Shown here: positions 44,671-57,409 of the stretch, piece after piece
Position numbering within the stretch: position 1 is the first letter of the stretch
Layout of the letters: each line of letters starts with the position of its first letter
NCBI GenBank assembly: GCA_030765065.1
Contig: CM060979.1
Span: forward strand, 21,543,001 to 21,607,000
Direction: 5' to 3'
DNA: 64,000 bases
DNA from: Deroplatys truncata
Lineage: Eukaryota > Arthropoda > Insecta > Mantodea > Mantidae
Notes under the pieces: model-generated
Databases searched by the model: none
The model's input: only the letters and a program-made list of their open reading frames with translations
Told to the model about the DNA's origin: nothing
Translations under genes and position numbers: made by a program

Positions 44671-45598
44671 TTTTGACTTTCTCTACTACGTATAGTAAGT
44701 AGGGAAAGTATTGTATTCCACCCAAAAATTCGATACCGAGATTTCACCGGAAATATATGTTTTGAGACCCCCTGAATCCAAGAAAAGCGTTTTTGGAAAC
44801 ATGTCCGTGTGTGTCTGAAACGAACAGTAGGATAAACACCAAACTTGGTATTTAGGTTCAGTATCTTTCAGAGATGCGACACGAAGGTTTTCAAGAAAAT
44901 CCCCCCACCCCAGATAACCCTTTACATGGAAAATTTTAATTTTCTCAAAAATGGCTCAAACGATTTTGATTAAAATATCATATGTTTAAGATATTTTCAT
45001 GGCAAATAAAATATATATCTTGAATTTTCCGGGAATGTCTCCAAAAGTATTCTTCATTGTGAACGACTTTTGCATAACTGGTAAACCATAAGAGATAAGA
45101 CAAAATTTAACTACACAAAAAATGCAGATCGCGTTAAGATAAACAATGTATGTCATATACATTTTTTGTTGTTGAGTGAACCATTTTCGAGATATTGCTT
45201 GTTAGTCCCTTAAATTTTTCAATACTTATTTTCTCAAATGGGAATTCGTTGTTTATTTTTTTGTCTTGGATATGCAAAGAGTATTAATCTGTGGCAAAGG
45301 GAATAGTGCTGCACATAGCAACCAGCTATTAAGACATATGTCTATGCTTAAAGGCTACTATATTTCTATATTGCCCTTGCAAATACAAAACAAAAGGAAC
45401 GTAATACGCCTTAAGCAATAGTCAAATATTTTTAGAACTGGTCGCTATGTGTAAAATGTAATTCTCTTTGCATGTCAAAAGATCGTTTCTGCAAATGTTT
45501 ATCTCGATTAATATGAAATAGATGGAGAATAAGAGTTTGTAAAAATAGTTTGTACAAGAGTAGAGAAAGTCATGTGAGTGTAACACATTAGATTTTTT
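44671..45598 (-). repeat. R850 copy, minus, long subtype, rearranged 5' part
   Basis: The 3' part is standard (GACTTTCTCTACTACG onward), but the seed tract is shortened to CGTGTGTGTCTG. The 5' part includes the long-subtype block near 45260-45330 followed by a repeated stretch with the CAATAGTCAAATATTT block, then GAGAAAGTCATGTGAGTGTA. Confidence 0.75.
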
Positions 45599-45659
45599 AT
45601 AATATATTTCTTTCATACAAATACACTTTAGTGTCTTAAATGATTTTTAAGAATGAAAA

Positions 45660-47134
45660 TCTAGTCATCTATGTCACTCTCAGTCTCTGTAATACACTCT
45701 TGAGGTTGATTAGTTGCAAGTTTTAAGTGAGATTCAAGATTTTCTTCTGTCGGATATGACTGTTTAGAATTTAAAATTCAATTGAGCTTAGAAAAGCTTC
45801 TCTCAACTGAAGCAGATAATGGAGGAACCATAATTGCCTTAATTGCTAGCTTATTTAGTGTAGGCATCCTAGATGAATATTTCTTCCATTGGAACATCAA
45901 TGTCAGAGAAGCGCTTCAGTTCACCTGAAGTGAAGATGGAATAAACCTGATCAGGAACTGCTAATGTTAGATCTAAATTCTGAACTTCATTCCAGAAGCT
46001 TTCTGCAGGACGGCGTTCATCCACACATGTCTCAAGTATTTTACATGCTACAACAGAATTTTGAAGCATATGAAGAACTGATGATAGAATAAGCCAGGTC
46101 TGTGTTGCATCAGTATTATCTGATTCCAAAAGCTGTATTTGTTTACAAATACAGAGATTTCAGATATAGTTCTGAGTTGAAGTTGAAGGGTTTCATTTTC
46201 AACCCGTCGTTTTAAATCTGTTACAGCAGCACTACCTTCACTATCTTCCAGATCGATCCAACGTTTAATTGCATTGAAATTCATGCTGTGATATTTTCCT
46301 GCCTTCAGCCACGTGCTCCAACGAGTAATTATTGAAACTGGAGGTAGATCAAATGCTTCTGATTTCTTTAAGCAGTCCAGTAATCTCTTCTGGTTGGAGT
46401 TTTCACTAAAGGAATCTAACAGCTGCAATGAATTCATCAGTAATTTTGAGTGAAAATCTAACCTCTTCAGCACAAAGATGCAACACATGAGCCCAACAGG
46501 TAGAATGTAAAAGCTGAGGTGCAAATCCAGCCAATCGCCTGCCAGCAGAAAGCATATATGTTGCACTGTCCGATATTAAAACAATGACATTAGACCTGTG
46601 AACGCCAATAACACCTAGTGTGTCAAGTATTAAATTCACTATAACATCAGCATTGCAATGTTGTACAATTTATTTTTCACAAGAGGGGATTTCTCGCCAA
46701 AACACCCAATGGAGCAACAAGGATATTGACCACCTTGCGATTCTTTATATCTGTCGTTTCATCAACTACTAGATATACAGATTTTCCCTCACACTTTGAC
46801 TTGGCTTTCTGGAGGTCTTCTTCAGCACACTTGACAAAATATCTTTTCAGAATGGTTTCACTGGGAGCCGGTTTCATACTTGTAGCTGTCGCTATCCACT
46901 AACGAAACTGTTCATTGCGGAAGACATGGAATGGAATACCAGCAGAAGTGAATGCTTTGACCATTTCTTCCATATTATCCTTTGAACTTTCCATACGCTG
47001 CCATACTTGGAATATAGTACTGGTACGTATGCTGCTAGTACCGGCTTGAAGTTAACCTTGTCCTCACTGTGTTTCCGAGATCTGTGTTTAAAACTTTCCA
47101 CATGCTTTGAAGCTGGTTATCGAGACCCAGGAGA

Positions 47135-47213
<79 letters not shown>

Positions 47214-48247
47214 TACGATCGAACATAGCGACGAAAATGTGCTGAATCCATATTAGGAATGGGTTTTGTAGGGAAGACAGAGAAACAAAGTTGGTTTCCT
47301 CGAAGCAGAGGTATTTTACCTGCGATGGTCAACGAACCTGCATACCGGAAGTCTCGCCTTTATACTTTTGGCTCGGACAGGGTTTACAACGGTTTCAAAG
47401 CTTAAAAGGGTGAGGAAGTATATGTGCCTTATCTACGATCTAAGAATGTTCGTGGGAAGATTTTAAAACTCAAAATAAGCTGTAAGAGGCAGATGTGAAA
47501 GTTGTCAAGTGGGGGTAGCCAATAATAAACATCATGAAACAAAATGATAGCCAATCGAAAGATCGCGTATACATCACATGATACGTTTGAATTTAAGACG
47601 GAACGAAACTTAAGAAAGGTGGGGGAAAATTCTAGGTTTTGGCGAAAGGCGTGAAAGAGGAAAGAAACGCCGAGACACAGTGGGGTACAAACTAACCATG
47701 AGGACGGCCGAGGGACTTTCCGGTACAAACTAACCACGAGGACGGTTGACGAAACAAAATAAGAAGAAAATAATCAGAAAGTTTATAGTGTAAAAAGGAA
47801 GTTATGAAATCTAGGCAATTCGAGGGCTAGTCGGAGAAACACATAAGTAGCGACTTCGAAAGTGATAAGAATAACAGTGGTTTTACGACGAAGGTGGCGG
47901 GTCGACCAGATAGGAATCTACACAACCAAATAAAGAAATAACTCAAACTTCTCCGGCAGTATTATTAATATCATCAAGGCAGTGTCACCACCCCTGAAAA
48001 CAAGAACCATCAGCTCTACCGAAACAAATTCCAAATCCCTGCCACCCAACCATCGAACCCGGGACTCTGAGTCCACTGAAGCAACTGCCAGGAACAACAC
48101 AGATGCGTCAGAGGTCAGCGTCAGCTTTTGCACAACGGACTTCTTTTCAAAATCAATGCAATTTGAACATAAGGTACATAAAAGCTTCCCCTTTTCAGCC
48201 ACAATGTAATCTGTGGGAAACACGAACCCCTTGAACTGAGTTTTCAT
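45660..48247 (-). pseudogene. hAT-family transposase gene, broken and interrupted
   Basis: Minus-strand pieces of one hAT-like transposase. 48247-48120 encodes a zinc-finger start (KGKLLCTLCSNCIDFEKKS). After about 1 kb of inserted sequence it resumes near 46980 with MVKAFTSAGIPFHVFRNEQFR and KPAPSETILKRYF. Next comes the catalytic-region motif SVYLVVDETTDIKNRKVVNILV (46677-46877), then VIVLISDSATYMLSAGRRL and LLHSTCWAHVLHLCAEEVR (46406-46639). After SIITRWSTWLKAGKYH the C-terminus VPPLSASVERSFSKLN (near 45800) is the hAT dimerisation signature. At least four frameshifts or stops are seen. The family resembles arthropod proteins labelled CGG-repeat-binding-like. Confidence 0.75.
47136..47212. 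repeat. (AAT)n microsatellite inside the hAT gene
   Basis: About 25 uninterrupted AAT units. It sits within the sequence that splits the hAT zinc finger from the rest of the gene. Confidence 0.95.
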
Positions 48248-48249
48248 AA

Positions 48250-48697
48250 GTTTTTGGCATGCTGGTGTTCAATAGATGTGAACTGCTTTGATTCAGATTG
48301 TATACTGAGCATAAAACTGTTAAACTTTACGCACAAAATGTTCATAGCTGAAATTCTATTGCTGGGAATATTGTTAATTTCTGTATTGAATCTAATGTTA
48401 GATTTTAAACAGGTTAATTTCCAAGAATTATGCTTTATAATATATATTGTGCTTTTATGCTTTTATGTTTCGGTGAAGCAGGTAGATTTGAAGATTCAAT
48501 TGTAGAGGTGAGATGAGCATGTCCGATATTGTCAAAGCCTTAGAGATATCTAAAAAAACTAAACCAGCAGAGCGTTTTTGCGAAGTTGCAGAATATAAAA
48601 TTCCTTCAACTATGTTTACGTTGATAAAAGTACCAGGTTTTATAAGGAAGCCTCTTTGGTAAGGTTTGGGACCTGGTCAAGCAAGGAGAACGAAATT
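48250..48697. other. Unassigned stretch
   Basis: An 83-codon hydrophobic frame at 48254-48505 (plus) with no family recognised, next to a possible helix-turn-helix remnant at 48514-48640 (plus) that is too short to name. Confidence 0.25.
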
Positions 48698-48930
48698 TCA
48701 AAGCCATTACATAGCGACCAGCTCTTAAAAGATTTGACTATCGATTAAGGCTACTGTAGTCTCCTATTCCCACTGTATCTACAAGGAAATGTGTAAGTAT
48801 TGAAAGCATTTGCACAAATGTTTATCTCGAGTAACATGAAGTAGATACAAGAATAAGCCTTTGTATGTTAGTTTGTAGAAGAGTGAGTAGAGAAAGTCAT
48901 GTGAATGCAACACAGACTTGTTTCTAAAGT
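48698..48930 (-). repeat. R850 5' fragment, minus
   Basis: CATTACATAGCGACCAGCTC to GAGAAAGTCATGTGAATGCA, the outer quarter of the repeat only. Confidence 0.6.
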
Positions 48931-51554
48931 GCGTCTTGCTTAAAATCGATGAAGCCTTTGCCATGCATACCCGCAAGCATTAGTCGAAACAGTACGATTC
49001 TGTTGAGACGGGCCAGGTAAGTTTGATGTTGAAGAAGGCGATGAGGTTGTGTGAATGCGCGCGTATCAAAGGCATACGATGTTTCTTCAGATTACTGTAC
49101 ATAGGAAGTGAAGTAAATGCGAATGATAACAGTAGAAGAGCAGAATAAACAGCGAACTAAGTGGCTGTTAGCGGTGTAGGAACTGAATTTCGGCTCAGGC
49201 GACTGCTCATGTGCGACAAGCCAGAGAAAGTGTGTGAGGCATCTGGGAAAGTACAGCCCTCCGTCATATCTCCGGGCTAAACAAACCGTTCGTTATTAAA
49301 CCTGCTGCGCTTTCCTTATATGATTCATCTTCTTCCGCAGACTTGTGTCAAATTCTCAAAACACTGTCAATGGACGCAACCATTACAGCCCAACCTCATA
49401 GCCTGGGTAGCCTGTCTGCTTCGTTACCTAGAGGGCCCGAGTTTGTATCTCGGTTGGGCTGTGTTACCTGGATAAAGTAACTCATTCGGATATTACTTAT
49501 GATCAGCGCCCAATATGATGAAATGTTATCTTTTAATTGTTGCATCATAGGCAATCTAACCTGTAAATAAATACTTATCGTGGGTCCTACTGCCCATTCC
49601 AAACCAGAGTGCCTTTCACTGAAAACAAACCCTTTGTATTATCCGCGCGAAAGTAGTTCGCAATCACCGCCTATAATGGCTGCTTCTTACGCTCTCACGT
49701 GCTTGTTGAACACTGTTTAAATCTATAAAAAGGCGTCCTGTGTGAGAATCATAGTTCAAAATTCAACCTGAGGTAACAATCAATTTTATAAGTATCCGGA
49801 AATGAACATTTTACTTACGTTAATCACAATCCTCGGGCAAAAGTCCAACACCCAAATCTGAATCCTCCTAAGATGACTCAGCTGCCATATCGGAATCAGA
49901 ACTACTCACCAAAATAATGACAAGCTTATCCACAATTCCACAGCACTGTCGCACACAAAACAAGTTCCCATATTTTATCCTATTCTATGCTCTATTATGT
50001 CTGTTTATATTCCATGTTCGCTTTGGTTACACTTCTCACTGAAACGCCTATAAAATCCGATATTAGTTTCGTAATATGCACTAATGCAAGTGTCGGTAAT
50101 TTTCTAATAGTGAGTTGAATATATGAAGTATTGTTGGTTTTTCGCCACTTTTTAACTGTTTCCCGCTTTTGTGTTTGAACAGTTTATTCGCACTACACGT
50201 ACCTTCCTTGCTATGTGAACTCTAATACCAACTGACTAAATCACAAGATTTGATCTGAGCTGAGCATATGTGTGTTAGTGTATTATGAATGACTGTTCGC
50301 TTATCATATATCCTGTGTTACGCAAAGCGTTTATTCGGTACTCAGATAGCACCTCTGGGAATTCATTGCTGCATTTCTTGTATATGTAAGAGAGTGGTAG
50401 TCATGCATACAGTTGGTATTAACAAGCAAGATGCTCTCGACGTTAGCGCAAAAGCAGACGAAAATAATATTATGTAATCTCTTAACAGCTAGTGTATATC
50501 CATTACCTTTATGGATGAGTTCATATGGTAACCGCAATAAAATATGCAGTTCTAATCCTTTCCTGCTCTAATATTTCGTGATACAATACATGCGTTAAGG
50601 AACTATTTACGTTGGCGTAAGAATGTGCTCTTGGGCTCGTGACATGCAGGAGCACGTGCTTCTGTTTACACCAGAGGGAACTCTGGTTTGGAATGGACAG
50701 TAGATTATGAAAATGTGTATTTATTAGGTCATTTTACGCCATTTACTACTTTTAGGGCATGCTTTTCGATTTTACATGATTATTTTGTAACTTTGTTACC
50801 TTTTGCGTCTTCATTTACTCATTTTATTAAATTTACAGTGAGCGTTGTTATTTATTTAATGTTAACAAATATTTACAGCAGAAAACTATGAATTCTAGCA
50901 TCACTCTTGAATGAGAAAATCTCGTGCTCAGGGTCGGATGCCTCAAATAAACATAAGTACAAACGTGCATGTTTCAATAACGAATTAACTTACCAACTGA
51001 TCATAAGACCATAAACCAATACAAAATTATATAATTATAATGAATTAATTACAATTAATGGTAACAATTTAAGTGAAGCGATATGAAATAACTACTACAT
51101 ATTATACATATAGTTTTATACTATTTGACATTTTACATAAGCGTAAATTTTCAAACACCAGAAATTTCACTTTTCGAAACGGCAGCTTTATACATCCTTT
51201 ACTCGCATTCTTGACAAAAAATCACATTCTTATATAACAGTATAGAAAGGGTTGATTGTGGGTGAAGGGGTGGCTATTGCCAGGGGAACATGTATCACTA
51301 CAGTTATGAATTAATGTCCCAAAATAGGGATGAGACAGACAAATTTTCCCCTTTTCGCGTTATGAGTCCGTACAGTCTGGTTGCTGTGATGTCCTCCTTT
51401 CGCAATGAATGTTGTATTATCTGAGAACTAGACATAATTAATTTTATAGCTAATGCTGCTTCAAAAATAGCTTTCTTAAAATTTCTCTTCAAATTCTTCA
51501 AACAAGAATAGGTCATCAAAATCTGGGCCCCGGTTATGATTATAGGTATAGGTT
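48931..51554. other. Anonymous region
   Basis: No gene found. Near 49395-49460 TAGCCTGGGTAGCCTGTCTG followed by GAGTTTGTATCTCGG looks like decayed pol III boxes and may be an old SINE head. A 67-codon frame at 50688-50891 is unassigned. Confidence 0.3.
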
Positions 51555-52026
51555 ATATAAAGGAGGGGGACACCTCGCGCACTGCGACCTATTGTGACTA
51601 CTACTTCATCCCTTCTCCCCAGGAGGAAGAGATGAATTGAAGAAATCACAGGAGGCTACAGGCCGCATGTAGACAGGCCACAAAGACGTGCGGTAGTCCC
51701 TAAGAGTTCCAGGCTCGAAGGTCTGTCCCACTACTGGGGAGAGGGCGGTGAACGACCCGTCAAACAAGCAGCCCTCTGGTGTCCGCGGGAGTACTCTTTC
51801 TTTTGAGCAAGCATTCGCGCCATCCGTCCGGCACCGCCATACACCACGAAACCTAGAAGCACATCTAAAGATGAGAAGGAAACGGTATGAAAGAGATATC
51901 GTGGAAATCGTGGTAGATGACTACCCACCAGGGAAAACCACGAAAACCCTAAGGTCAGGGTGGAGGTCAGCGGGAATCGAACCTGTGAACTCCCGAATGC
52001 GAGCCTCACACGTAACTACATAACCA
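51555..52026 (-). mobile_element. tRNA-derived SINE, family A, minus copy
   Basis: Begins with the SINE 3' end GGGGGACACCTCGCGCACTG and ends with the head (B box near 51970 as GGGAATCGAACC, then GAATGCGAGCCTCACACGT). It is close in sequence to the copy at 17226-17742. Confidence 0.7.
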
Positions 52027-53575
52027 TACTGCTCGGTTACTTTTATGTACTATATCGCGTCTCAGGCTTAAAAGACAGTACACGTTAAATGGAGCACACT
52101 ATTGCCACATGTGCTATGCGTACGCTCGCAACTTGGGCACTCAGCTGCGATCGGTCTACCAATTTAATGCTATCTTGTGAAGGATACGTCACCAAATAGT
52201 GAAATATCTGCACTATTATTCAAGGTTATTGTAAGACATTTCATTTTCACCTGCACTTTCTCTCTCCTCTTTGTAGTTTTAGTACTTCGAAATACGATTT
52301 CACAGGCATAACAATATATATTATCAAAGAAATATAGAGATACAAAATGACAAAAGCTCTAAGTTGTTAGGGTATCAACACTGTTTACTCTTGTCAAAAT
52401 TACATTCAGCATGGGTGAAATGTTTACAAACAACAAAGAATGAACAATGCGCCGCACTCGCTTTGCGCTTTTCCATGATACTGCGTTAACCTAGCGTGTT
52501 TTTGTTTCCCGCACACTTTCTGCTTTCATTTTTCATGGCGTCTTTAGAGGTTCTTTCATTCGTTCCTTTTTTATCCTATACACTACTGCTTTTGAATATC
52601 CGGTAGCCTTAGATGTTTCTTTTATTGACTTACTAATACCCATTTTACTTGGATAATCTAACACATTCATTATTATTTTGCGTTTCTTCTTGGTTTACTA
52701 ACATTTCGTTCTTCCTAGCTTCTCCCTCCATAATTATAAATGTTTAGTAGAACGTTAAATAACCAACCTACATAACATTTCTCACTGTATAAACGTATCC
52801 ACTTCCTTACAACTGATGTTAACAAGTGCCTGGGGCCTGTTAGCTGAATACATGGATGACTTTTGTTTGTTACACGCAATGAATGCGAGAAGTTACAGGA
52901 TTTCGGCTTCTTTTAAAAACTGTCTCCAACCCTCCTCAACATTTTCTTGATTCCCGTTGTAAACCCAATAACAAAAAAGTTTCTCGCTGGCTGAATTTTC
53001 TACTGCATAGATATAGAATTTTCCAAAGGTATTTCATTTAAAATTATAACGCTGTTCTTATTAAATATAGAGAATTCAAACTGGGCAGATATTAACATTC
53101 AAGTTTCCTCTAGCTAAAACAAAACAAAACAAAAAAAATCGGACTTTTACTGAAAAACTCGTTTTCTTTAGAAATTTGGCCCCACAGAAATCTATAAAGA
53201 TTTTTAAAACGCTATAATGTGATAGAGAAAAATATTCTGCATAGGAGAATGAGTTCAAAGCTGAAATTCATAACACCATGTTATCAGCAACTTGACGACA
53301 GCTCGAGAACAGAAAAGGACGAAGCTAATGGCAACATGTAGGCGTTAGAAAGAGACAGAGATATCCCATTTACCTCCATGAGAATTTGGCTGTAAATTCT
53401 GAGGAGGAGATGGATAAGGATGCCCTTTTGGAATTTGGGAGAGAGAAGAAGAAAGCGCCGGTGTAGTAAATGAGGCCGCCATTGTTGCCATGGAGGAGGT
53501 GAAGATAAAATGGTGGATGTGAAGTGTACGTGTGGTGATAAGTGCTGTGTGTAGAAATCATGTGTTGTGTAGTGT
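52027..53575. other. Anonymous region
   Basis: No gene recognised. The 53300-53520 part is purine-rich with ATGGAGGAGGTGAAG, but only a very short frame follows. Confidence 0.3.
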
Positions 53576-53583
53576 GTATAGAA

Positions 53584-53739
53584 CAGAGGTGGCGAAAACG
53601 TGACTCGCGAGTTATTTTGACTCGCAGGCGCCGTTCCCTCTCTGCCACATTCCCATTTGCTTTTCACGTGCTGCTGAGTGATGCAGTGCGTGTTGCATAT
53701 TTGGTGACTCGCGGAAGGAAGGCGTTTTCGCCACCCTTG
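53584..53739. mobile_element. Non-autonomous hAT element (MITE) with perfect 8-bp duplication
   Basis: 156 bp. The ends are CAGAGGTGGCGAAAACG and CGTTTTCGCCACCCTTG, inverted repeats of 17 bp with two mismatches and the hAT-type CA-x-x-G start. The flanking octamer GTATAGAA is identical on both sides (53576-53583 and 53740-53747), the 8-bp target duplication diagnostic for hAT. It encodes no protein and must have been moved by a transposase in trans. Confidence 0.9.
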
Positions 53740-53747
53740 GTATAGAA

Positions 53748-54700
53748 GATAAAAGTGAATGGAAGGAAGTGTTGTGTACTGAGTGGTGGATAAGAAGAAT
53801 GAAGATTTGGTTATAATATATTTAAATTTAATTTTTGTAAATTGAAGTATTAATGTTAATTTAATAATAATAGGATATAGTGTTAGATATACAATTTTAG
53901 TTTGGATTAAATATTTTAAGTGTTAACTTATTCAATGAAAATATAAATAGGATATATGATGATTAATGAATGAATGAAATAATATATATAAAGTTTATAA
54001 ATTCATTGTGTATAGGTTATTAAATTACAACAATTAGATGTTTAAATCTACATTTCAGCATTAAATAGTAAGTGTGAAGATAGGTATGAAATACTTAAAT
54101 AATTTTAATGGGGAAAAATAATAAGATTTTAGGATTATTTATGTAAAGGCATGCAGTTATAGATAATAGCAAAGGAAAATATAAATTATAAAATAAATGC
54201 GTTATAAAATAATTATATATAAATATAAATAAGGTAGATGATTCTAATTTTCTTTTGTAATATAAAGGAAATTAATAAATAAAATGTAAATGAAGGAAAT
54301 ATTGTTTATTGGTATATAATTATTTATGGATAAAAATATAAATTTAAAAATACAAGTAAATTTGAAAATTATTATTGTAATAGTGTATTAAGTAAGTTTT
54401 ATTATATATTAATTTAACTATATAGTAGAAAAAAGAAGAACTTATTTAAGCTAGAAGATTTTGGTAAATAGTACTGGATACCAGTGGAGTAGTTTTTAGT
54501 TTGTAGTATATATGTAGTATTTATTGTGCTAAGAGTTTTACAAATTTGATTGTCTACTGCATTTTGACCCTGGTCACTTATTCAGTAGACAATCACTACA
54601 GTTTATTTACATTTTACAATCTCTTGTCACTAAATTATCTTGCTCTTTTTTTCAGTTTTTTTTTTACTTTCCATTTATTGATTACTTAACCATCACACAT
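53748..54700. other. Very AT-rich region
   Basis: From 53800 to 54560 the sequence is extremely AT-rich with irregular ATAAATATAA-type runs. No gene was seen. It may be 3' untranslated sequence of the LINE remnant read from the other strand. Confidence 0.35.
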
Positions 54701-54739
54701 TCACTATAGTTTTCCATTCAAAGTAAGATACACTACCTC

Positions 54740-55363
54740 TTACTTTTCTCTTTCCACTGTCCAAAGCCATTTATTTTTTACTTTACACAAAAACTGTCCA
54801 ATGCTTCTAGCGTCCTTGCATATCATTTCAATTATAAGTGTATTTCTATCCCCCTTCAACCACTTCTTATTAAAAAATTCTTTTCTCCAATTTTCTGTTC
54901 CTTGGCACTTAAATACTATGTGTTCAATGTCTTCATTACCACCACATATCGGACATTGGTTCTGAGGAATACCCTGTCTTAACCCTTTTAGTCTCCATGC
55001 TCCGGTTCTTAACCATGCAATAGATTCTCTCTCTTCTTTATTTACTATGTCTATATATTTTTCCCTACCCCATGTATTTTTCATTGGCCTATAATAAACT
55101 GAGTTCTTTTCGGCAATCTCACTGAACATGATTTGTATTTCTATATCTTCCAGTCTTTTCCTTGCCTTTTTCCAAAAATGTTTTACGTTATTTTCTCTCC
55201 TTCTCCATATACCTCCTAACCCATTTTTCTCCAAAATATTCCGTAATTTACTTACCCATCCATCATTCATTAAGCTATTCTTTTGGTATTCAATACATTG
55301 TCTTAACACATTACTTTTTCCTAGATTTAAACTTCTGAACCAAAATTTCAAAGCTCTTTCCAT
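54740..55363 (-). pseudogene. LINE ORF2 C-terminal domain with CCHC zinc finger, 5'-truncated
   Basis: 207 open codons matching the C-terminal region of non-LTR retrotransposon ORF2. After a lysine-rich stretch come ERESIAWLRTGAWRLKGLRQGIPQNQCPICGGNEDIEHIVFKCQGTENWR. The CPICGG-x5-H-x4-C pattern is the reverse-transcriptase-associated zinc finger of R1/Jockey-like elements. The polymerase domain is missing because the copy is 5'-truncated. The frame is undamaged, so insertion may be fairly recent. Reading from the ATG at 55361-55363 is arbitrary. Confidence 0.75.
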
Positions 55364-55889
55364 TATAGTTTTGTTAGTTAAGTAGCTGGATACTAGTTGC
55401 TTTTATGCTGGTTACCAGTATTAGTATGGATTTATAGATTTTGTAATTATTATTTATTTACACCTTTACTATCTATTATTCATTTTCCTGTTTTCTTTGT
55501 TTGTAGTTAGGTAGTAGTTTTAGACTTAATCTGTAAAATGAATGTGTAGAAAAATTTAAAAATTTGATTCAATAAATAGAAAATTTGGATATATGCCCCG
55601 GTATAGTAAATATATTTTATTTGTCTTTAAAGGTTGAGACAAGCTATAGATACGCTGAACTACGTATCTAGCTCAACTAAGAGGTTAGTGTAAGCCTTTG
55701 GACGTAGCGACCCGAGGTAAACATTTGGTACTGAAGGTTTTAGATATAGTTCAGGTTAGGCGAGGGTTGTTATACGATCTGATATTGCTGTGACCACCCA
55801 TTGCGCTGGTGGTGGGTACATAGCAAAAGCACGATCGACAAGATATTTGATTGCGATATGTACTTATTTCTTCGTATTTGAATAGGTTC
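55364..55889. other. Spacer between LINE remnant and R850
   Basis: Nothing recognised; AT-rich up to 55640, then mixed sequence. Confidence 0.3.
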
Positions 55890-56019
55890 AAAAATCTGAT
55901 GTGTTACATTCACGTGACTTTTTCTATCCATTCTTCAATAAACCATTACTACAAAAACTTATTCTTCTATTTAGTTCATATTAATCGAGATAAACGTTTG
56001 TAGAAATGGTTTTATTATA

Positions 56020-57409
56020 CGAGATGTATTCCAAAACTAAGATCCGGTGAACAATATTTAACGGATGGTAGACCTGAATGACGTTTCACGCCTGTAGCGC
56101 TGTCTACCGACTCCTGAGGAACCTACCGCAGTGATGGTGTGACGCAGTAGGCGTTTGCCAGTCGGTGAGAGCAGAACGTAATGGCTGCGACAATCGTAGA
56201 TCCCGCCAGTTGTGAAGTGTGATTAAATTTTTGCTGGCCAAAGAGTCGTCAGCTGCGGACATCCATCGTGAGTTATGCCTCGTGTGTGGACCGGACATAA
56301 TGGCACAAAAACAGGTTCGACACTGGTGTCGAGAATTTCGAAATGTCCGCAGCGGAGTGGTAGGCCCAGTATTCGGACCGACTACATCGTTGAGCAAGTG
56401 AACCAAAAACTTCGAAGTGATCGGCGTTTGACGATTAGTGGTCTGGCTGATGAATTATGATTCTTCTTAATTGCAATTATTTTTCTAATTTTTGATGTAA
56501 ATTGCTTTTATTCTTCCTATAACGCTTTATAAAAAGTATATAAAAGTTTATTGCATTTATTAAAATCAGTAAAATTGAAAAAAACTTTACAGGATTGTCA
56601 CTGAACAGCTTGGATATCGGAAACTTTGTGCGAGGTGGGTGCCAAAACTGCCCACCGGTCAGCGCAAAGAACAACGAATGCGTAGTGTACGACAGTTTTT
56701 GGAACCTATAGACAAGATGGAGATGATTTGTTTCCCCACATTGTTACCGGCAACGAGACATCGATAGCTACACCAAAGCAGAATCGAAACAGTCAATGAG
56801 TGGCGCCGTTCCGGTTCACCCAAACCAAGAAAGTGTAAGCAATCGCCGTACACGAATCGCAAGATGATGGCTACGGTGTTTGGGGGCGAAAAGGGCGTCC
56901 ATTTGATTGATTTCATGGATCGTGGGTCAACAATTACAGCTGACGTGTACTGTGCAACACTTACCAAACTGAGACGTGCGATCCAAAATCGACGCGGCGG
57001 GGAACTGTCGTCTGGCATCATCCTCCTGCGCGACAACGCACGCCCGCATACCGCTGCCAAAACCAAAGAGAAGATTCAGAGCCTCGTTTGGAACTCCTTG
57101 ACCACCCTCCACACAGTCCCGACCTAGCACCAAGCGACTATTTCCTCCTCTTGCATTTGAAACGGTGGCTGGGTGAACGACTTCAAACCGACGAACTCAA
57201 GACGAGCGTTACCAATGGTTCAAATCCCAGGCGGCAGACTTCTAAGCTGAGGGGTTGAAGCTGATGAAGCGTTACAGCAAGTGTATAGATGTGAATGGCC
57301 ATTATGTAGGAAAGTAAAGTATATATGTAGACACATATTACTGTCAATAAAAACCTTGTCTCATGAGCGATGTTGTTATGACCAAACGATAGTTTTGGAA
57401 TACGCCTCG
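56020..57409 (+). mobile_element. mariner transposon, DD34D type, nested in R850
   Basis: 1,390 bp. The ends CGAGATGTATTCCAAAACTA and CGAGGCGTATTCCAAAACTA (right end as reverse complement) are inverted repeats with two mismatches. TA duplications lie at 56018-56019 and 57410-57411. Confidence 0.92.
56180..57290 (+). pseudogene. mariner transposase, disrupted
   Basis: The N-terminal part VIKFLLAKESSAADIHRELCLVCGPDIMAQKQVRHWCREFRN is the mariner helix-turn-helix. RSDRRLTISGLADEL follows after a frameshift. An AT-rich stretch (about 56456-56592) then replaces roughly nine expected codons, and homology resumes at IVTEQLGYRKLCARWVPKL. The first catalytic Asp region is degraded. Later blocks are MMATVFGGEKGVHLIDFMDRGSTI and the second Asp in IILLRDNARPHTAAKTKEKI; the third is lost after a frameshift near 57120. 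It is inactive. Confidence 0.85.

Noticed and set aside
47007..47332. Frames with long poly-Ile or poly-Leu
   Set aside because: Translation of the (AAT)n microsatellite.
48514..48660. Possible pogo/Tigger helix-turn-helix (MSDIVKALEISKKTKPAERF...)
   Set aside because: Resemblance rests on one short stretch with no downstream CENP-B or DDE domain.
49395..49465. Possible tRNA gene
   Set aside because: Box A and box B are only approximate and no cloverleaf with a paired acceptor stem could be drawn; at best an old SINE head.
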